Under the pieces are notes generated by a model. The model was given only the letters and a program-made list of their open reading frames with translations, had not been told where the DNA came from and searched no databases. Source: Tupaia tana (lineage: Eukaryota; Chordata; Mammalia; Scandentia; Tupaiidae). From it: DNA of 64,000 bases. The translations under genes and the position numbers were made by a program. The stretch covers positions 39,141,233-39,205,232 of the forward strand of contig JAKSZU010000004.1 in NCBI GenBank assembly GCA_026018925.1, read 5' to 3'. Numbering within the stretch: the stretch's first letter is position 1; the number at the start of each line of letters is the position of its first letter. Shown here piece by piece: positions 46,761 to 59,110 of the stretch.

Positions 46761-47400
46761 AAAGTTGTTGTTTCCAGAATCCATTAAAGGATACTTTTTA
46801 GACTTTAGTTTCTGAAATTCAGCATTTCAGCCTTAGGTTTGTGAACTACTTCTCTCCAGCCTAAAGTGGATGAATTTATGGAGGAAAAAAATAAGCTAAT
46901 GAAGTCTCTCTGTGCTGTGAAAAGTGACTGTGATAATGCATTCCCTTTCCCATAATGCCAGAAAGACAGCAAATTACTGCAGCTGCTCCATCGATGGTGG
47001 TTTTGTTTTTCCTAATTAGTAGCTTCTTTTGTATTCTCACCAGAACACACGTGGTTCTCATGAACTTTTTGTTGTCATATTCCTCAGGTTGTGAGGTATT
47101 ACAGGTACATGTGAAGCTATTTTTACGGTGGCACAAGCTCTGGAGAAATTAACACACATTTTAAAAGACTGGTAGGAACAAGATGGATGTGTTCTGCAGT
47201 ATCCAACTTTAGCTCTTGCTTTGCCCAAATTAGAAGCTTTAATCAAAAACATAATAGGCTTTTGTGTATTTTGCACATGAACATATGCCTAAGCCGAAAG
47301 AAAAAAGTACAAAAGCACCCTCGATTTTGTTATTGGGCTTGGCCATCTGAAGCAGCGGATCTAGGATGAAGCAGTATGTGTTGTTTTATTTGTGAATTAT
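46760..47400. promoter_or_regulatory. Candidate conserved noncoding element
   Basis: Repeat-free, with an E-box CAGCTG (46980-46985), a homeodomain palindrome CTAATTAG (47012-47019) and further AATTA words. Reading frames are short. The motif content is enhancer-like, but this is inference only. Confidence 0.25.
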
Positions 47401-48035
47401 ATAGGTTACATGGAGCCATGGTGGCCTGAAGGCGTCCCGTGAAACATGGATCTACCATGTTAAGACTGGTTAGAGAAGGTTTGTGTGAGGTTCTGTCTGT
47501 CAATAGCTTCTTCTCAGTGTAAATTTCCCTGAACAGTTGGATTTAAAAGGAAAAAAAAAAAATCCTTGAGATTATGTAAGACAACATTTCCTTTAAGAGC
47601 ATTTTTGAAAATTAAAACTGCAGTTGTGCTTGACAGACTTAATTATTCTAAATTCAGACTTGTGACTCCATTATTTCAAACCTTGATTTTGCCCTTGGGT
47701 AAATCCGTGCACCCCATTTTGTAGATCTGAATGTTGAGATTTACTCTAACAGCAATTTGTGGATACCAAGTGTGCCTCCCTCCCCTTACCAAGGAAGCAG
47801 ATGGTCGTCAAGTACAATTCTAGAGGTTGAGTTTTACAAAAAATCACAATTTATAAGACTACTGAAAAACTGAGCTCTGACTTCCAAATATAACACTCAT
47901 TATCATGGGTTTTCTGAAGTCAGAATTAGGTAATTTTGATCCTGAGACAGATGTTTAATTCCTTGATGTCCTGTTATCTCTTTCTTTTTTTTTCTTTCTT
48001 TCTTTTTCTTTTTTTTTTATCTCTAAAGAGAGAAA
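47401..48035. other. Unique sequence, nothing recognised
   Basis: No repeat or gene recognised; a CTTT-rich patch occurs at 47980-48020. Confidence 0.35.
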
Positions 48036-48039
48036 AAGT

Positions 48040-48320
48040 AGTCGCTTCTTCTCTTAGGCTCTGCATCAAGCATATAGACCTAAATTTGAATCTCAGTCAT
48101 CCAATTTGCCAAGTGCTTGACTTGGGCCAAATAACTTTTTAAGGGCTCAGTTTTTTCACCAAAAAAAAAAAAAAAAAAAAAAGAAAAAAAAAGAAAAGGA
48201 GATATCAGTATGACTTACCTCTAAGAGTGGTGGTGAGTGTGAGACAATATAAATTATGTAATATATGTGGCATAGTGTGTGGCCATATTAAAGGGTTAGA
48301 AATGTTAGCTTTTATGAAGA
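48040..48320 (+). mobile_element. MIR SINE, sense, with an internal A run
   Basis: 'tagacctaaatttgaatctcagtc', CTTGACTTGGGCCAAATAAC and 'gggctcagttttttcacc' are MIR blocks in order. A run of A at 48162-48191 interrupts the middle. Confidence 0.7.
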
Positions 48321-48664
48321 TGAAATGCAATAACAAATAAAAACACCTTGCATTTTCTCTGATAATAAGTACCAAAAATGTTAATTCTTTTCCTCTTCTA
48401 TTTCCTTTGCTCTTTTAGTGGGAAGTGAGAAGATGTGGTGAGTGGTGAGGGTGAGGTTGTCAGAATGCAGGATAAAAGTAATGGACAGTAAGGATATTTC
48501 ACTAAAAATTTTCTCTAGCTTTTGAAGCTGTTATATATCCCCCCTACTCTCTGACCTGTAGAAGATAGACATGTTTTACAGGGCTGGATGTCATGTAAAT
48601 ATGCCACATCTTTCCTAAAGTAACATTTACCTAGAAGTTGATGTGACTGTTACTTACTCATAAT
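48321..48664. other. Unique sequence, nothing recognised
   Basis: No feature recognised. Confidence 0.3.
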
Positions 48665-49235
48665 GCCAGAGGGCACGTGTGCATGCACATGAGAGAGGAG
48701 AAAGTGAGAACAAGAGCGAGAGCAAGAGAGAGAGAGAGAAAGAGAGAGAGAGGAACTCCTTCTCCTATCCCCCAAATAGGGCCAAGTCACTCTCCCATCT
48801 GTTTTCCTTTAATTTTTTTTTTTCTTTTTTTTGGAGAGGTTTTTGCTATAGGGCGCGTGCGCTCGCCAGACAGACAGAGAGAGACAGAGAGATAGAAAGC
48901 GAGAAATCACCCCCCAGAGGGGATGGCCACGCCGCAATCCCTTCTCCTCCATTCTCCTCTCGGGATCTTGGGCACGCACGCACACGCGCCCGGCGTGAGT
49001 TTAAGCCGCCGGGTCCGGGACTCGAACCGCGGTCGACTACATGGGAGTCCAGCGACATAGCCATTACGCTAACTGCTGGTCCCTCCTTTAATTTTTTATC
49101 CCAGGATCCTGGGTGTATGCATACATACCCCTGCTGCGTTTTTCAAGTCACCAAGGCTGGGGCTTATACTCTGGTCAGTCACGTGGGATACAATTTTCTT
49201 TGCACATTGGTTAATGTCTGTGCGTCAGGGCCAGC
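48665..49235 (-). mobile_element. Old tRNA-related SINE split by a young one
   Basis: The tail side is at 48665-48820 (GCCAGAGGGCACGTGTGCAT, GA-rich run, 'ccttctcctatccccc'). The head side resumes at 49084 (ATCCCAGGATCCTGGGTGTA, CAAGTCACCAAGGCTGGGGC) and ends near GTCAGGGCC (49223-49231). Confidence 0.8.
48821..49083 (-). mobile_element. tRNA-related SINE, youngest-looking copy, nested
   Basis: The most CpG-rich copy: GGGCGCGTGCGCTCGCC, CACACGCGCCCGGCGTGAG and GACTCGAACCGCGGTCGAC are all intact. TSD CCTTTAATTTTTT flanks it (about 48808-48820 and 49084-49096). It lies inside an older SINE of the same orientation. Confidence 0.96.
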
Positions 49236-49854
49236 GCTGATGTTACTTTAGATCATGCTGTCTGTTTCTGAGATTCTGAATGATCGTTATGCCTCTCCTT
49301 ATCTTTTTTTCCCCTCTACGTGTCCATCATTATTCCTCTTGCTTTCCAATTCCTGTCTTTTCATTTTTTTTCTCTTAGTAATTTGGGAACAGAGAGGATT
49401 CTATGTAAACTTTTGTTCTCGTCTTTTTATCTTGGGAGCAAGGGAATATAGAATTTAATTTTATTTCACTTTTACAATATTTAATTAAAATTTTACAATA
49501 TTTGATTAAAACTAATTTTTAAATTAAATAATTTAATTAAAATTAATATAATATAGCATTATATTACTGAAAAAATACATTTAATTTTTACCACATTTTT
49601 AATCACAAAAATTTTCTAAATGGTTCTTTTGGATCAGGAGACATGAATGTACTTCAGTTACACAAAACTGGCGATTCCAAATATGAAGTTCTGAATAGAT
49701 TTTAAATGACTTCTTTCATGATTATGGGGTGGATCATTGTCTGTTTTTCTAAACTTCCATTGCGATATAAAATAATTAGCTAGAGCAGTTTCTTTTAGTA
49801 ATTGATGAAGGAAAGCAATGAATAATTAATATAATGAGACTCTGTTTAAGGCTA
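49236..49854. other. Unique, very AT-rich at 49450-49610
   Basis: A block of TTTAATTAAAA-type words with few G or C. No gene or transposon is recognised. Confidence 0.45.
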
Positions 49855-51299
49855 CTGTCATGTGTTGGTCAACAATCCTTTGGTCAATGATGGACTGCAT
49901 ATACGATGGCACATTAGATTATAATGGAGCTAGAAATTCCTATCACCTAGTGAGGTCATAGCTATCATAATATAGCACAGTGTATTATCATGTGTTTGTG
50001 CTGATGGTGATATAAACAAACTTACTACACTGCCAATTGTATAAAACCATAGCACATACTTTATGCACAGCATGTAAAACTTGATAATGAATGATTATGT
50101 TACTGGTTTATTTTATTATACTCTACTTTTACCATTATTTTAGAATATATTTCTTGTACATACTCCACATACTTTTTGTAAAACACTGACAAAATCTTCC
50201 TACATCTTATGTTTAACATGTCTCTTGATTGCACCATTTTCTCTAGTGCTAGATTTAATCTCATGTTGTTTTGTGGATCATGGTCCTTCCAGGGGGACAA
50301 AATGTGGACTTTGAAGGCAGTGATATTAATAATTCTGACCCTGTGTGGGTCTAGGCTAATATGTGTGATTATGTCTTAGTTTTTCACACACAAAAAAATA
50401 AAAAAAGTAAGGAAGTTAAAAGTAGAAAAAAGCTTATAAAGATATAAAGAAAGAAAATATTTTTGTAGTTGTACAATGTGTTTGTGTTTTAAGTGTTATT
50501 ACAAAGGCATCAAAAAGTTACAAATAACTGAGATATTAAGAGTTTATAAAGTAAAAATGTTGGGACCAGCAGATGGCATAATGGTTATGTTGCTGGACTC
50601 CTACATAGTTGACCATGGTTTGAGACCTAGACCTGGCTGCTTAAACCTTACACTGGGCAAATGGGTATGTATGCCCCAGATTCTGAGAGGAGAATGGAGG
50701 AGAAGGGATTATAGTGTGGCCACTCCCCCTGGGGTATGATTTCTCGCTTTCTGCTTCTCTGTCTCTTCAGTGAGTGTATGTACCCTATACAAAAGTCTCT
50801 AAAAAAAAAAGTAAAAATGTTATAAGCTAAGATTAGCTCATTATGAAATAACTTTTCATTTATAAATTTATTATAACCTTAAGTGTATGTGTTTATAAAA
50901 TCTACAGTAGTGTATGAGAATGTCTTAGACTCCTCACATTTATTCACCATTCACTCACTGATACAGAGCAACTTGCAATTCTGTAAGCTCTATTCATGAT
51001 AAATGTCCTATATAGATGTACTATTTAAAAAAAACTTTTATACCATATTTTGACTGCACTTTTTCTATGTTTAGATATGTTTAGCTGAATACTTAACATT
51101 GTGTTATAGTCACCTACCGTATTCACTAGACTTACATGCCTACAGGTTTGTAGTCTAGGAGAAATAAGCTATCCCGTAACACATGTTATAGGTGCCATGC
51201 TTAGGTTTGTGTAAGGACACACTACGATGTTCGCACAATGACATTACCTAGTGAGGTATTTCTCAGAATACATCCCCATTGTTAAGTGATGCATGACTA
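49855..51299 (-). mobile_element. Tigger1-type DNA transposon, internally deleted
   Basis: Ends CTGTCATGTGTTGGTCAAC (left) and the reverse complement of GTTAAGTGATGCATGACTA (right) are terminal inverted repeats beside TA. Known Tigger1/MER2-group words are present: ATTATAATGGAGCTAGAAAT, 'ctgaccctgtgtgggtctaggctaat' and 'gatatgtttagctgaatactta'. Most of the pogo-like transposase is missing or decayed. A SINE is nested at 50562. Confidence 0.85.
50562..50807 (+). mobile_element. tRNA-related SINE nested in Tigger1
   Basis: GGGACCAGCAGATGGCATAA to CCCTATACAAAAGTCTC plus A tail. The 14-bp TSD AAAGTAAAAATGTT is exact at 50548-50561 and 50808-50821. CpGs are mostly lost, so it is of intermediate age. 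Confidence 0.95.
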
Positions 51300-51373
51300 T
51301 ATTTTTATTGAAATACTCAAATTTCTTATTGAAAATGTTAAAAAAAATTGATATTTGGTTGTTGTTGGGCCAA

Positions 51374-51884
51374 CGTATTGGTTATGTGCTGCTGCCAAAA
51401 CAAATGACCACACGCCTACTGACTTAAAACAACATAAATTTATTACCTTACTGTTCTGGAGGTTGGAATTTTAAAATGGATCCACAGGACTATATGTTTC
51501 TGGAGGCTGTAGGGAAGAATGTGTTTCCTTCCCCTTTTCAGCATAGAGAGGCCGCCTGCTTCCTTGGCAGCCTGCATTCCTTGGAAACTGGCCTCATTCC
51601 TCCATTTTCCTTCACTTTCCTCCATTTTCAGCAACATAACATCTGCTCTCCTCATTGATCTCTGCTTCTGTTATTTCTTTTGCTCTTTCTCTTTTCCCTT
51701 TTTCTTCCCCTTATAAGGACCCCTGGTATATTGTGCTCACCTAGATAATCCTGGATACTCTCTTCATCTCAAGATCCTTAATTTAATCACATTTACCAGT
51801 CCTGGCTAGCATTTAGGGTAACATATTTACAAGTTTTGGGGACTAGAACATGTTCCTCTTTGGTGGGCCACATTATTCTAAACT
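51374..51884 (-). mobile_element. MLT1-like MaLR LTR, antisense
   Basis: GTATTGGTTATGTGCTGCTG, 'gacttaaaacaacataaatttattac', TGTTCTGGAGGTTGGAATTT, then 'cccttataaggacccctgg' and 'tttggggactagaacatg' match antisense MLT1 order. Confidence 0.75.
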
Positions 51885-52509
51885 CTTTATGGTAAAAGGG
51901 AAAAAAGTTGGTGAAAGATTCTAAGAATCAAGGTCATAAAAGTCAATCAAAGATTGAAAAATGGACATGAGAACTGACAGGTGAATAACAGGAATAAATA
52001 ACATGTCACAACACAGAAGCAAATATTTCAGATATGTAACAAGGATGGCCACCCAAAGACTTTTTTTTTTTTTTTTTTGTAGTTTACTAACAGCTTACAA
52101 AGGGACTAGAAAACAGGTAATAGAGTGAGAGATGGATGGGGTCAAGAAAGACCTGTCGGAAAGGTGACGATTTAGAGTGTTTTGTCATTACTCTGCAGAA
52201 GACAGAGCGGTACTTTCCTATTCCCAATTTTCACTGGTGATCAGATAGTTGACCTCAATGAGACAAAAAGAACTCATGTATTATTGTAAGAAATACGTGT
52301 TGAGATTCATTTATTTTGTAAGGAGTTATTCTGTTTTCTGAAATGGAAATATAAAAGTTCAAATAGTCTGATATGGATATAAAAAACTTAATTTTGGAAA
52401 CCATGGCTTGTATCTGTAAAGCTTGTTTAAATGAATATTTATTTGTTGTCCAACAGCTATATACATATTAGAAAACCATTACTTCCCCTTGGTAATAAAC
52501 CATAAAGAT
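51885..52509. other. Unique sequence; poly-T at 52062-52079
   Basis: Nothing recognised besides a T run, which may mark an antisense A tail. Confidence 0.35.
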
Positions 52510-52800
52510 GAATTTCTTGCTTCTGTCACTACCTACCCTTACTCATTCCTCAACCTTTATTAAATAGTATATTTCTTTCTATTTCCACTGCTAATTTCAT
52601 TAAGGTCTTTGTTTTCTGACTCCTGAAATATTTTGTTAACCTAATCTGTCTCTAGATTTTATATCCCTGTCCCCCAATCCACTTTATATTATGCTATTGC
52701 ATTAGTTGATCATGTTATTCCTGCCTTAAAACCTTTAATTTATTGCTGATGAATGAATTTTATTCCCTGACATTCAAAACCCACCTTAAATTAGGTGGCC
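52510..52800 (+). mobile_element. L2 LINE 3' region, sense
   Basis: 'ttattcctgccttaaaacctttaatttattgctg' followed by 'attttattccctgacattcaaaacccacctt' is the order of the L2 'aaaacccttcaatggctccc...aggccctt' block, strongly diverged. Confidence 0.55.
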
Positions 52801-52824
52801 AACGATGAACAAGTATATAACACA

Positions 52825-53020
52825 GTGAAAAGAGATGAAAACTTAATAGACTTTAGGTACTGCCTAAATTAATACAGAATTGCACATCTGAGCAAAGCAA
52901 CTCACTTCCATGAGCCATGGCAACTTTATCTTTAAATTGGAGATCATCATAATGCCTGGATTAAAAGGTTGTTACGGGAATCATGTTTTATAAGCATTGG
53001 CTATCAGAGCACTTTAAGCA
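52825..53020 (+). mobile_element. MIR SINE, sense
   Basis: GCAAAGCAACTCACTTCCAT, 'tttatctttaaattggagatcatcataatgcctgg' and 'aaggttgttacgggaatcatg' are MIR blocks in sense order. Confidence 0.7.
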
Positions 53021-53149
53021 GAAAACAAAATGTTCTCATAATTCTCATTTGATATTATTCTTTACATCTTTTCCTCCATTGAGTGTCTCAATGCATTGTC
53101 TACTCTGAAGTATTCACAAACAGCACACATGTTTTCCCATTTGCTTTTG

Positions 53150-53610
53150 TGTATTAGTTTCCTATTGCTGCTATAACAAACAGCTGAAAATTTAGTGGTT
53201 TAAAACAACATTAAATAGTATTAATAATTCTAGAGGTCAGAAATCTAAAATGAGTTTCTGTTGGGTAAAATCAAGGTGTTGGCAGAGCTGTGATCTTGCT
53301 GAAAGTGTGGGGATGGGGGTGGGGATCTGTTTCCTCACCTCTCCGGCCTCCAGGCTGCCTACATTCTAGCAGTTGCATCATTCTGACCTCTGCTTCTGTC
53401 TTCATATCTCCTTCTCTGACTCTCACTTTGGTCTTCTCTTATGAGCACCATTGTGGTTACATTTACGACCCATTTAGATGATTCAAGACAATCACATCTC
53501 AGATTCTTTCACTTAATCACACCTGGAAAATCTCTTTTCCTAGGAAGATTCCCCTAGGTACTAGAGATAAAGACATGGGCATTTTGAGAACCATTTTTCT
53601 GCCTATGACA
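53150..53610 (-). mobile_element. MLT1-like MaLR solo LTR, antisense
   Basis: Starts TGTATTAGTTTCCTATTGCT and ends GCCTATGACA. In between are AGTGGTTTAAAACAACATTA, AATCAAGGTGTTGGCAGAGC and 'attctagaggtcagaaatc'. The terminal TG...CA fits an intact LTR outline. Confidence 0.8.
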
Positions 53611-53766
53611 CTTTGTTGAATCTCTTTTCACACTGGTTGTTACTTCCCTTGTTTACACATGTGCTCATTTTATTTAAGTGTCTTCTCTCTTCTATAGGAC
53701 CTTCCCAGTTATTCCCAACTAGAAATAATTTCTTCCCTTAGGAAACAACCTGTGATAGGAGAAGGG

Positions 53767-54035
53767 TTTTTTTTTTTTTTTCCTCAGAAGATGCATGCAC
53801 TTACCAAAGTGAGACAGAGAGGAACAGAGAGAGACAGAGAGGAAGAGGGAGAGAGAATCCCCCAACAAGGCATGGTCAAGCTTTAGTTCTTTCTTCTCCA
53901 TTTATATCATTCCTGGGTTTGGGGTATGCAAAACATACATCCAGTATGTTTTTCTAGCTGACAAACAGCCGGGATTTGAACCTCAGTTGGTCATATGGAT
54001 TCTGGCTCCCTTAACAACTAGACTAAAAGGTCCAG
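53767..54035 (-). mobile_element. tRNA-related SINE, old copy
   Basis: T run, CTCAGAAGATGCATGCACTT, ACAGAGAGAGACAGAGAGGA, then a decayed head 'cccttaacaactagactaaaaggtccagcc'. Confidence 0.8.
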
Positions 54036-55399
54036 CCCAAGAGACGTTTTTAATGTGTTCATACCTTTCCTCCACCTATATTTAACTGATTATTTTGAAC
54101 ATGCTCTTCTTAGCTACCCCCCACATCTCAGCTCTGTGAAAAGAGAAAGGGGAAGAACTACCTGGGCTTCACAGGATAGTGGGATCAACAGACTCACTAC
54201 TCTTCTGATTTCTGCTCATGGTTGGAGCTGGCAGTGATGTTTTAGAACACTCCTGAGGGGGGACCAGTGTCAAGGAGGATCCTGACCGAGAGGCAACCTG
54301 GCCAAGTGATGGACAGGAAGACTTCATTCTTTAGAGTATGAGAGAGAAGGCCTCTTATTATTCATCACGGTACTGTAATAGGACACGAGAAGGCTTTCTA
54401 ATAACTTGGCTAAAAATAGTTCCTTGGACCATCATAAGTATTTTTGAGAAAAGGGACAGCAAGAAAGAATATACCTAGGAGTGATCTGCTTTTCTAGGAA
54501 GCTCTGCCTAGATATTTGGGTCTTGGACTTTATTATAAACTTGATTCATGAGAACCAAGGGAGTTTTAGGGTAAAATTTCAATCAACTGGTTCAGAAGTC
54601 TTAAGCTTAGAAAACTTATATTTGCTATTGTACCTCATTGGACCAGAAGGGTAGAAGCATGGCATGTATCTCTTTGACACAATGCACAATTCACAGTATT
54701 TATATTTTGTTTTTAAGATCATGAGTACTTTTTTCTAGCTAAATGCCAATATTGTTTAGTATTAGAAGATAAGACAAACATAACTGTGGTGCTAAAATTA
54801 CAGTTTAGCAATAGGAAGATGTTAGCAGAATTCTTTCTTCTTTAAAGAAACATTTCTCCAAAGAAATTTTAATTGTAGTTCACAGGTTGAGTTTTTAGAA
54901 AATGGAGAGAATTTTAATTAAAAAAACCCCTGGATATCTTCCTTTTTTTCTGGTGATAATTATATAGATAATACAATGCTCACTGACATTAGGCTTTTAA
55001 AAAGTGGTTAGGGCCAAAGACAGATATCACAATGCTTAAAAACAAAACAAAACCCCCAAATAATGGAATAAAACAGGTTATAAGCTGATCAGAATTCATC
55101 AGGAAGGGAGTTTAATTCTATGGTACTGTACTGTTATCTGTCAAACATTCTTACAATTAGGAGAAAATATCTCTCAGCGTTTCCATGGTGCTAGAGCATT
55201 CCAGTAGAACAGCCAGCCCACACAGGGCTGAGGAGCTATAAAATATTAATTCAGTACAAGAATGCATTCGACAGTCTTAACATTTATTACAGGTTATAGC
55301 AATTTTGCCCTAACAAGTGATTCCGTTAAAAGGAACACTGTCAAATATTGCAGCATAGGGCATACATTCCTACTTTCTTAAAAGGCGTTTTTTAAAGCG
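54036..55399. other. Unique sequence, nothing recognised
   Basis: About 1.36 kb of single-copy-looking DNA with no credible coding frame or repeat consensus. Confidence 0.35.
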
Positions 55400-55870
55400 C
55401 AAGATAATAAGGACCATTTACATGATAGAGAGCTTTCCACAGTCACCACTTATATATCACGGGAGATAAAGAGAGATGAAGGCTGAGCAACACCCGTTCG
55501 TAATGTTGCCATAGTACGCTTTGTGCATGGAGCAAGGAGTGAGCTTTGGGCAGCCTGGCTGAAACAAGTTTGTTCCCATTAGAATTCATTTGTGTAGGAA
55601 TCAGAAAGGATGAGTCTTGAGGTGGAAGAAAGAGATTCTCTGTCCCGACCAATGTCAGATGAAGAAACCATCTGAAAGGGAACAAGGGAGCCTGGGTCCT
55701 GTTTGACTAATCCAAACAGCGGCTCATCAGGGTGCCAGAAATAGCACCACTGAGACAGGAACCACAGTGCACACTGAACAAACGAGAGAAGTGCCATTTC
55801 TGTCCCCAGTGAGAGGAGCAACTTTATATAAAGTTTCTGTAAATGATCCTATTCCTCCTGTATTAGGCCA
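55400..55870. promoter_or_regulatory. Candidate conserved or regulatory patch
   Basis: Less AT-rich than its surroundings, free of repeats, and includes the palindrome ACTTTATATAAAGT (55821-55834) and a few CpGs. An 80-codon minus-strand frame (55579-55821) has no recognisable protein. Function is inferred weakly. Confidence 0.2.
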
Positions 55871-57948
55871 GGAATATTCATAACTGTGAATAAAAGACTT
55901 CTTTCATTATGTCTATTTTTACCCCAAATATATTGCCTTTTGTTAAAAATATTTGCAGTGAGAGGCTGAGATTTACAGTTAGTTTTTTGTGGAACTTATA
56001 AAATGAGTTCAACAGATAGATCTATCACATGTGTTTGCAGTTGTTTGGGGTGACTCATTTTGTTATTCTTCATTTTATTAACTATTATTACTGGTGTTTT
56101 TGTCTTAAATACTATCGTAAAACATGCCCTATTCTATAGATTTCAGGGAGCTAGACTGTTAACACCAGTGCCTTACACACAAGATATTTTGGAGTTAGAG
56201 GGAGATTTATTGTTCAAATTCTTTTTTAAAGTTATTTTTGCTTAGAGAGAGAGAGACCAGTAGAGTCTACCGTGTCTTCAGGGTCTTCGCACAGTGACTC
56301 ATCTCCGGTCTCAGATGGCCTGGATCACAGGGAGGTGTGACTGGTATACTCAGGGAGGTTCATTTATTAGAAATCGTTACTTTGAATTAAAAAAAAATAA
56401 GCACAAGGAATTAATAGGTAATTCACAACAACTTAATTATGAAAATGTTATAATAGTAAACATGATGTAACATTTAGCATCTCTTAAAAATTATTTCATT
56501 TTATTTCTATGAGAACCCCAAGAGAAAGCCTCTATTATTATTATTGTTTTATAGAACATGTCCCTAACATGACTAAGATAAAACAGCTCTACTCAGTCAG
56601 AAAACCAAAATGTTGATAGAGACCATTTGATATTAAAGCCCAAGCTTTTACCATTAAAAAGTCCAAACTAATAGAAAGAAAAGAAGGAAAGGAGGAAGGA
56701 GAGGGGAAAGGAGGGAGGGAAGGAAGGTACAAAGGAAAGAAGGAAGAAAAAGAAGAGAGGAATAATGGTTTATTCTTGTTTACTTGTAATTTTGGTGGCT
56801 TTTTGTTCTATTGTAGTTTTTAGAGGTTAATGGTTAATTCTCAGTGTTTGTAAAGGTTGAAGGAATTTTGAACCCATATTATTTGTGGGACTATAAATTG
56901 ATAATACTGTCTAACTTTCATGCCAACGAACTTGACTTAGGAATGAGCATGTGACCCAAATTCATCCAGAGTAAAGCTTTTATGACTTGTGTTTGAGGGT
57001 TGGGGAAGAGGTGTTCTTTTTTTGAACTTGAGATATAAAAATGTATTTCTAGGAGTTGTTGGCAACCATTTGGTATCTCCAAGAGAATGAGGTTCATGTC
57101 TAAGAAGGCAGAGCAAGAAGTGGGGGTTGTTGGTGGTAATGTTGAGCTACTAGAGAAAATCAATTCTGTTACTTGAATTATCTCTGGACTATCTTTATGA
57201 GAACCATGAAAAGGTCTTTATTATTTAAGTCATTCTGTTGAATGGGGTTTAATGGCAACTAAAGGTAGCATAATTGACATACATATCAAAGTGTTAGCTT
57301 TTTGAATTTGAGTTGACCAAGCAATTCCAACACAAGGGTTTTATAATAAAGATATAATCAAAGAAATGTACAATGATATAGCTATAAGAATGCAGCATTC
57401 TATTTTACATAATAAAGTGGTATAAGAGAAAAACAAAATCAAATTACTTTTTTATAGTAATATATAATATTGAGATTTTAAAAGAATTTATAAAATCAAA
57501 ATATTCATTATATTAAACTAAGTAAACATTAAATATGTCATGTTAAACTCACATAAACACATATATAATGCACATACACATGGATTAGATATAAAATTCT
57601 CAAAAATATTATTTCTGAATGGTGAAACATTACAGGTGATTTTAATTTCTTTTTTCTTTGTACTTATTCAATTTTTAAGAATATGTATTTTCATCAAAGA
57701 ATAATAAAGGCTATCTCTAAATGCCCATGATTCATCTCAACTTGAATTACACAATACTTGAGCCCTTAGCAAGAGTTTGTAATACTTTTCTGTGTACTTC
57801 TCTGCTTGAGTGCCCAACACATCTTTCAGGAAAACCCTTGGTGTTTGCTGGTGGAAGAAACAGAGAAGTTCTCACTATATCAAGATTCCAGGTTGGGTTG
57901 CAGTCAGAGCTGATCCTCTCTAACTTGCCCTGCTACCTCTGCTTACAT
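55871..57948. other. Unique sequence with a MIR remnant and a GGAA tract
   Basis: About 56505-56650 (TGAGAACCCCAAGAGAAAGC, 'tttatagaacatgtccctaacatg') may be antisense MIR. 56680-56760 is GGAA/GA-rich low complexity. The rest is unassigned, and 57420-57720 is AT-rich. Confidence 0.4.
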
Positions 57949-58197
57949 TTTTTTTTTTTTTTTTTGCTGTAGGGCCCACGTACTCCCAAGCAACAGAGAC
58001 AGAGAGAGGGAGCAAGAGAGAGAAAGTGAGAAAGCACCCCCTGGGGCAAGGTCATGTCATAATCCCTTCTCTATTCTTCATTTTGGGTATGCATGCACAC
58101 CTGTTTTTCAAATTACCAGGTCTGGGACTTGAACTACACAGTTGGTCATGTGAGATCCAGCTTCCTTAACTACCATCCATCTGCTTAACTACCAGTG
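57949..58197 (-). mobile_element. tRNA-related SINE, old copy
   Basis: T run, GCTGTAGGGCCCACGTACTC, AGACAGAGAGAGGGAGCAAG, AATCCCTTCTCTATTC, then the decayed head with CTTAACTACC given twice ('ccttaactaccatccatctgcttaactacc'). Confidence 0.85.
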
Positions 58198-58679
58198 GCT
58201 GATCTGCTAATCTTTAAGATGTGCAGTAATTGTTTCGTTTTTTTTTCTTGAGGTTTAGTTCTACAATTTTATTGACTTCCTCCACCCCCACTCTGTCACC
58301 TACATCACATCTTTGGGGTATGATTTAATTTCTCTCCCATCTTTATACCTGACTTCACAAGCTTCCTATGGGTACTTTTAAATCTTTCTCCCTGTTTTAT
58401 TGAATTATTCTCTTGTTCATTCCTTCATTTAGTTTTTTCACTTTTTTATTCACTTACTTTTTCACTTACTGAGTCATGCACTCACGCAAGAATTCATCCA
58501 TCCTCTGTTCCTCCCTGTATTCATCTATTCATCCACTTACCTTTCACCCTTAATAATCTCTACTGTGGTTCAGACATTGATAGAGAAAATAGCACCCAAA
58601 ATGTGAACTAAATACATGGCATTCCTCATCTTTTCTTACACTATTAACTGGAGGCATCTAAAACAATGATTGTGAGGAG
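58198..58679. other. Unassigned pyrimidine-rich sequence
   Basis: Repeated ATTCATCCATC-like words at 58490-58550 may be an antisense L2 edge. No gene is seen. Confidence 0.35.
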
Positions 58680-58912
58680 GGGCAAAAGGTGGCACTGTGG
58701 TGAAATGCAATGACCTGCCAGCTGACCCATGTGGGAAGGTTCCCAGTTCATGTCCCTAGACCTCCCTGAGTTTGCCAGGCATGCTCATGGGGCTGGCTGT
58801 GCCTGAGAATTGATTAGTGGTGTCAAGACTCTGCTGGTGGTGTTATCTCTCTCTCTTTCTCTAGATCTCTCACTCATGAAAGAAAGAAAATAAAATAAGC
58901 TTTAAAAAATGG
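58680..58912 (+). mobile_element. Family B SINE, monomer
   Basis: GGGCAAAAGGTGGCACTGTG, GACCCATGTGGGAAGGTTCC, GTTTGCCAGGCATGCTCATG and 'ggtgtcaagactctgctggtggtg' lead to a CT-rich end and AAAGAAAGAAAATAAAATAA. It aligns with both units of the dimer at 12842-13222. Confidence 0.7.
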
Positions 58913-59110
58913 TGGATATTGAGGAACAGGAAAGGAAGGACCCAGTAATTGGGTGGGACACAATAGAAAAGTAGACTAGAACACCAAGTAGAAATTTCTG
59001 GTTAAACTTTGACAACAACCTTGATTTTCTCTCTTCCTCTTCTAGAATTTAGACAAGTTCTTCACATTTGCTTCTTAGCTGAGCACATTGCTCATTCAGT
59101 CCTTGCCAGC

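Noticed and set aside
48679..49251. 190-codon open frame on the plus strand
   Set aside because: It is a read-through of a GA repeat and two nested SINEs. The same Arg/Ser/Pro-rich peptide recurs at every SINE of this family.
55579..55821. 80-codon minus-strand open frame
   Set aside because: Some protein-like words, but no splice signals and no family recognised; kept only as a weak regulatory or conserved patch.
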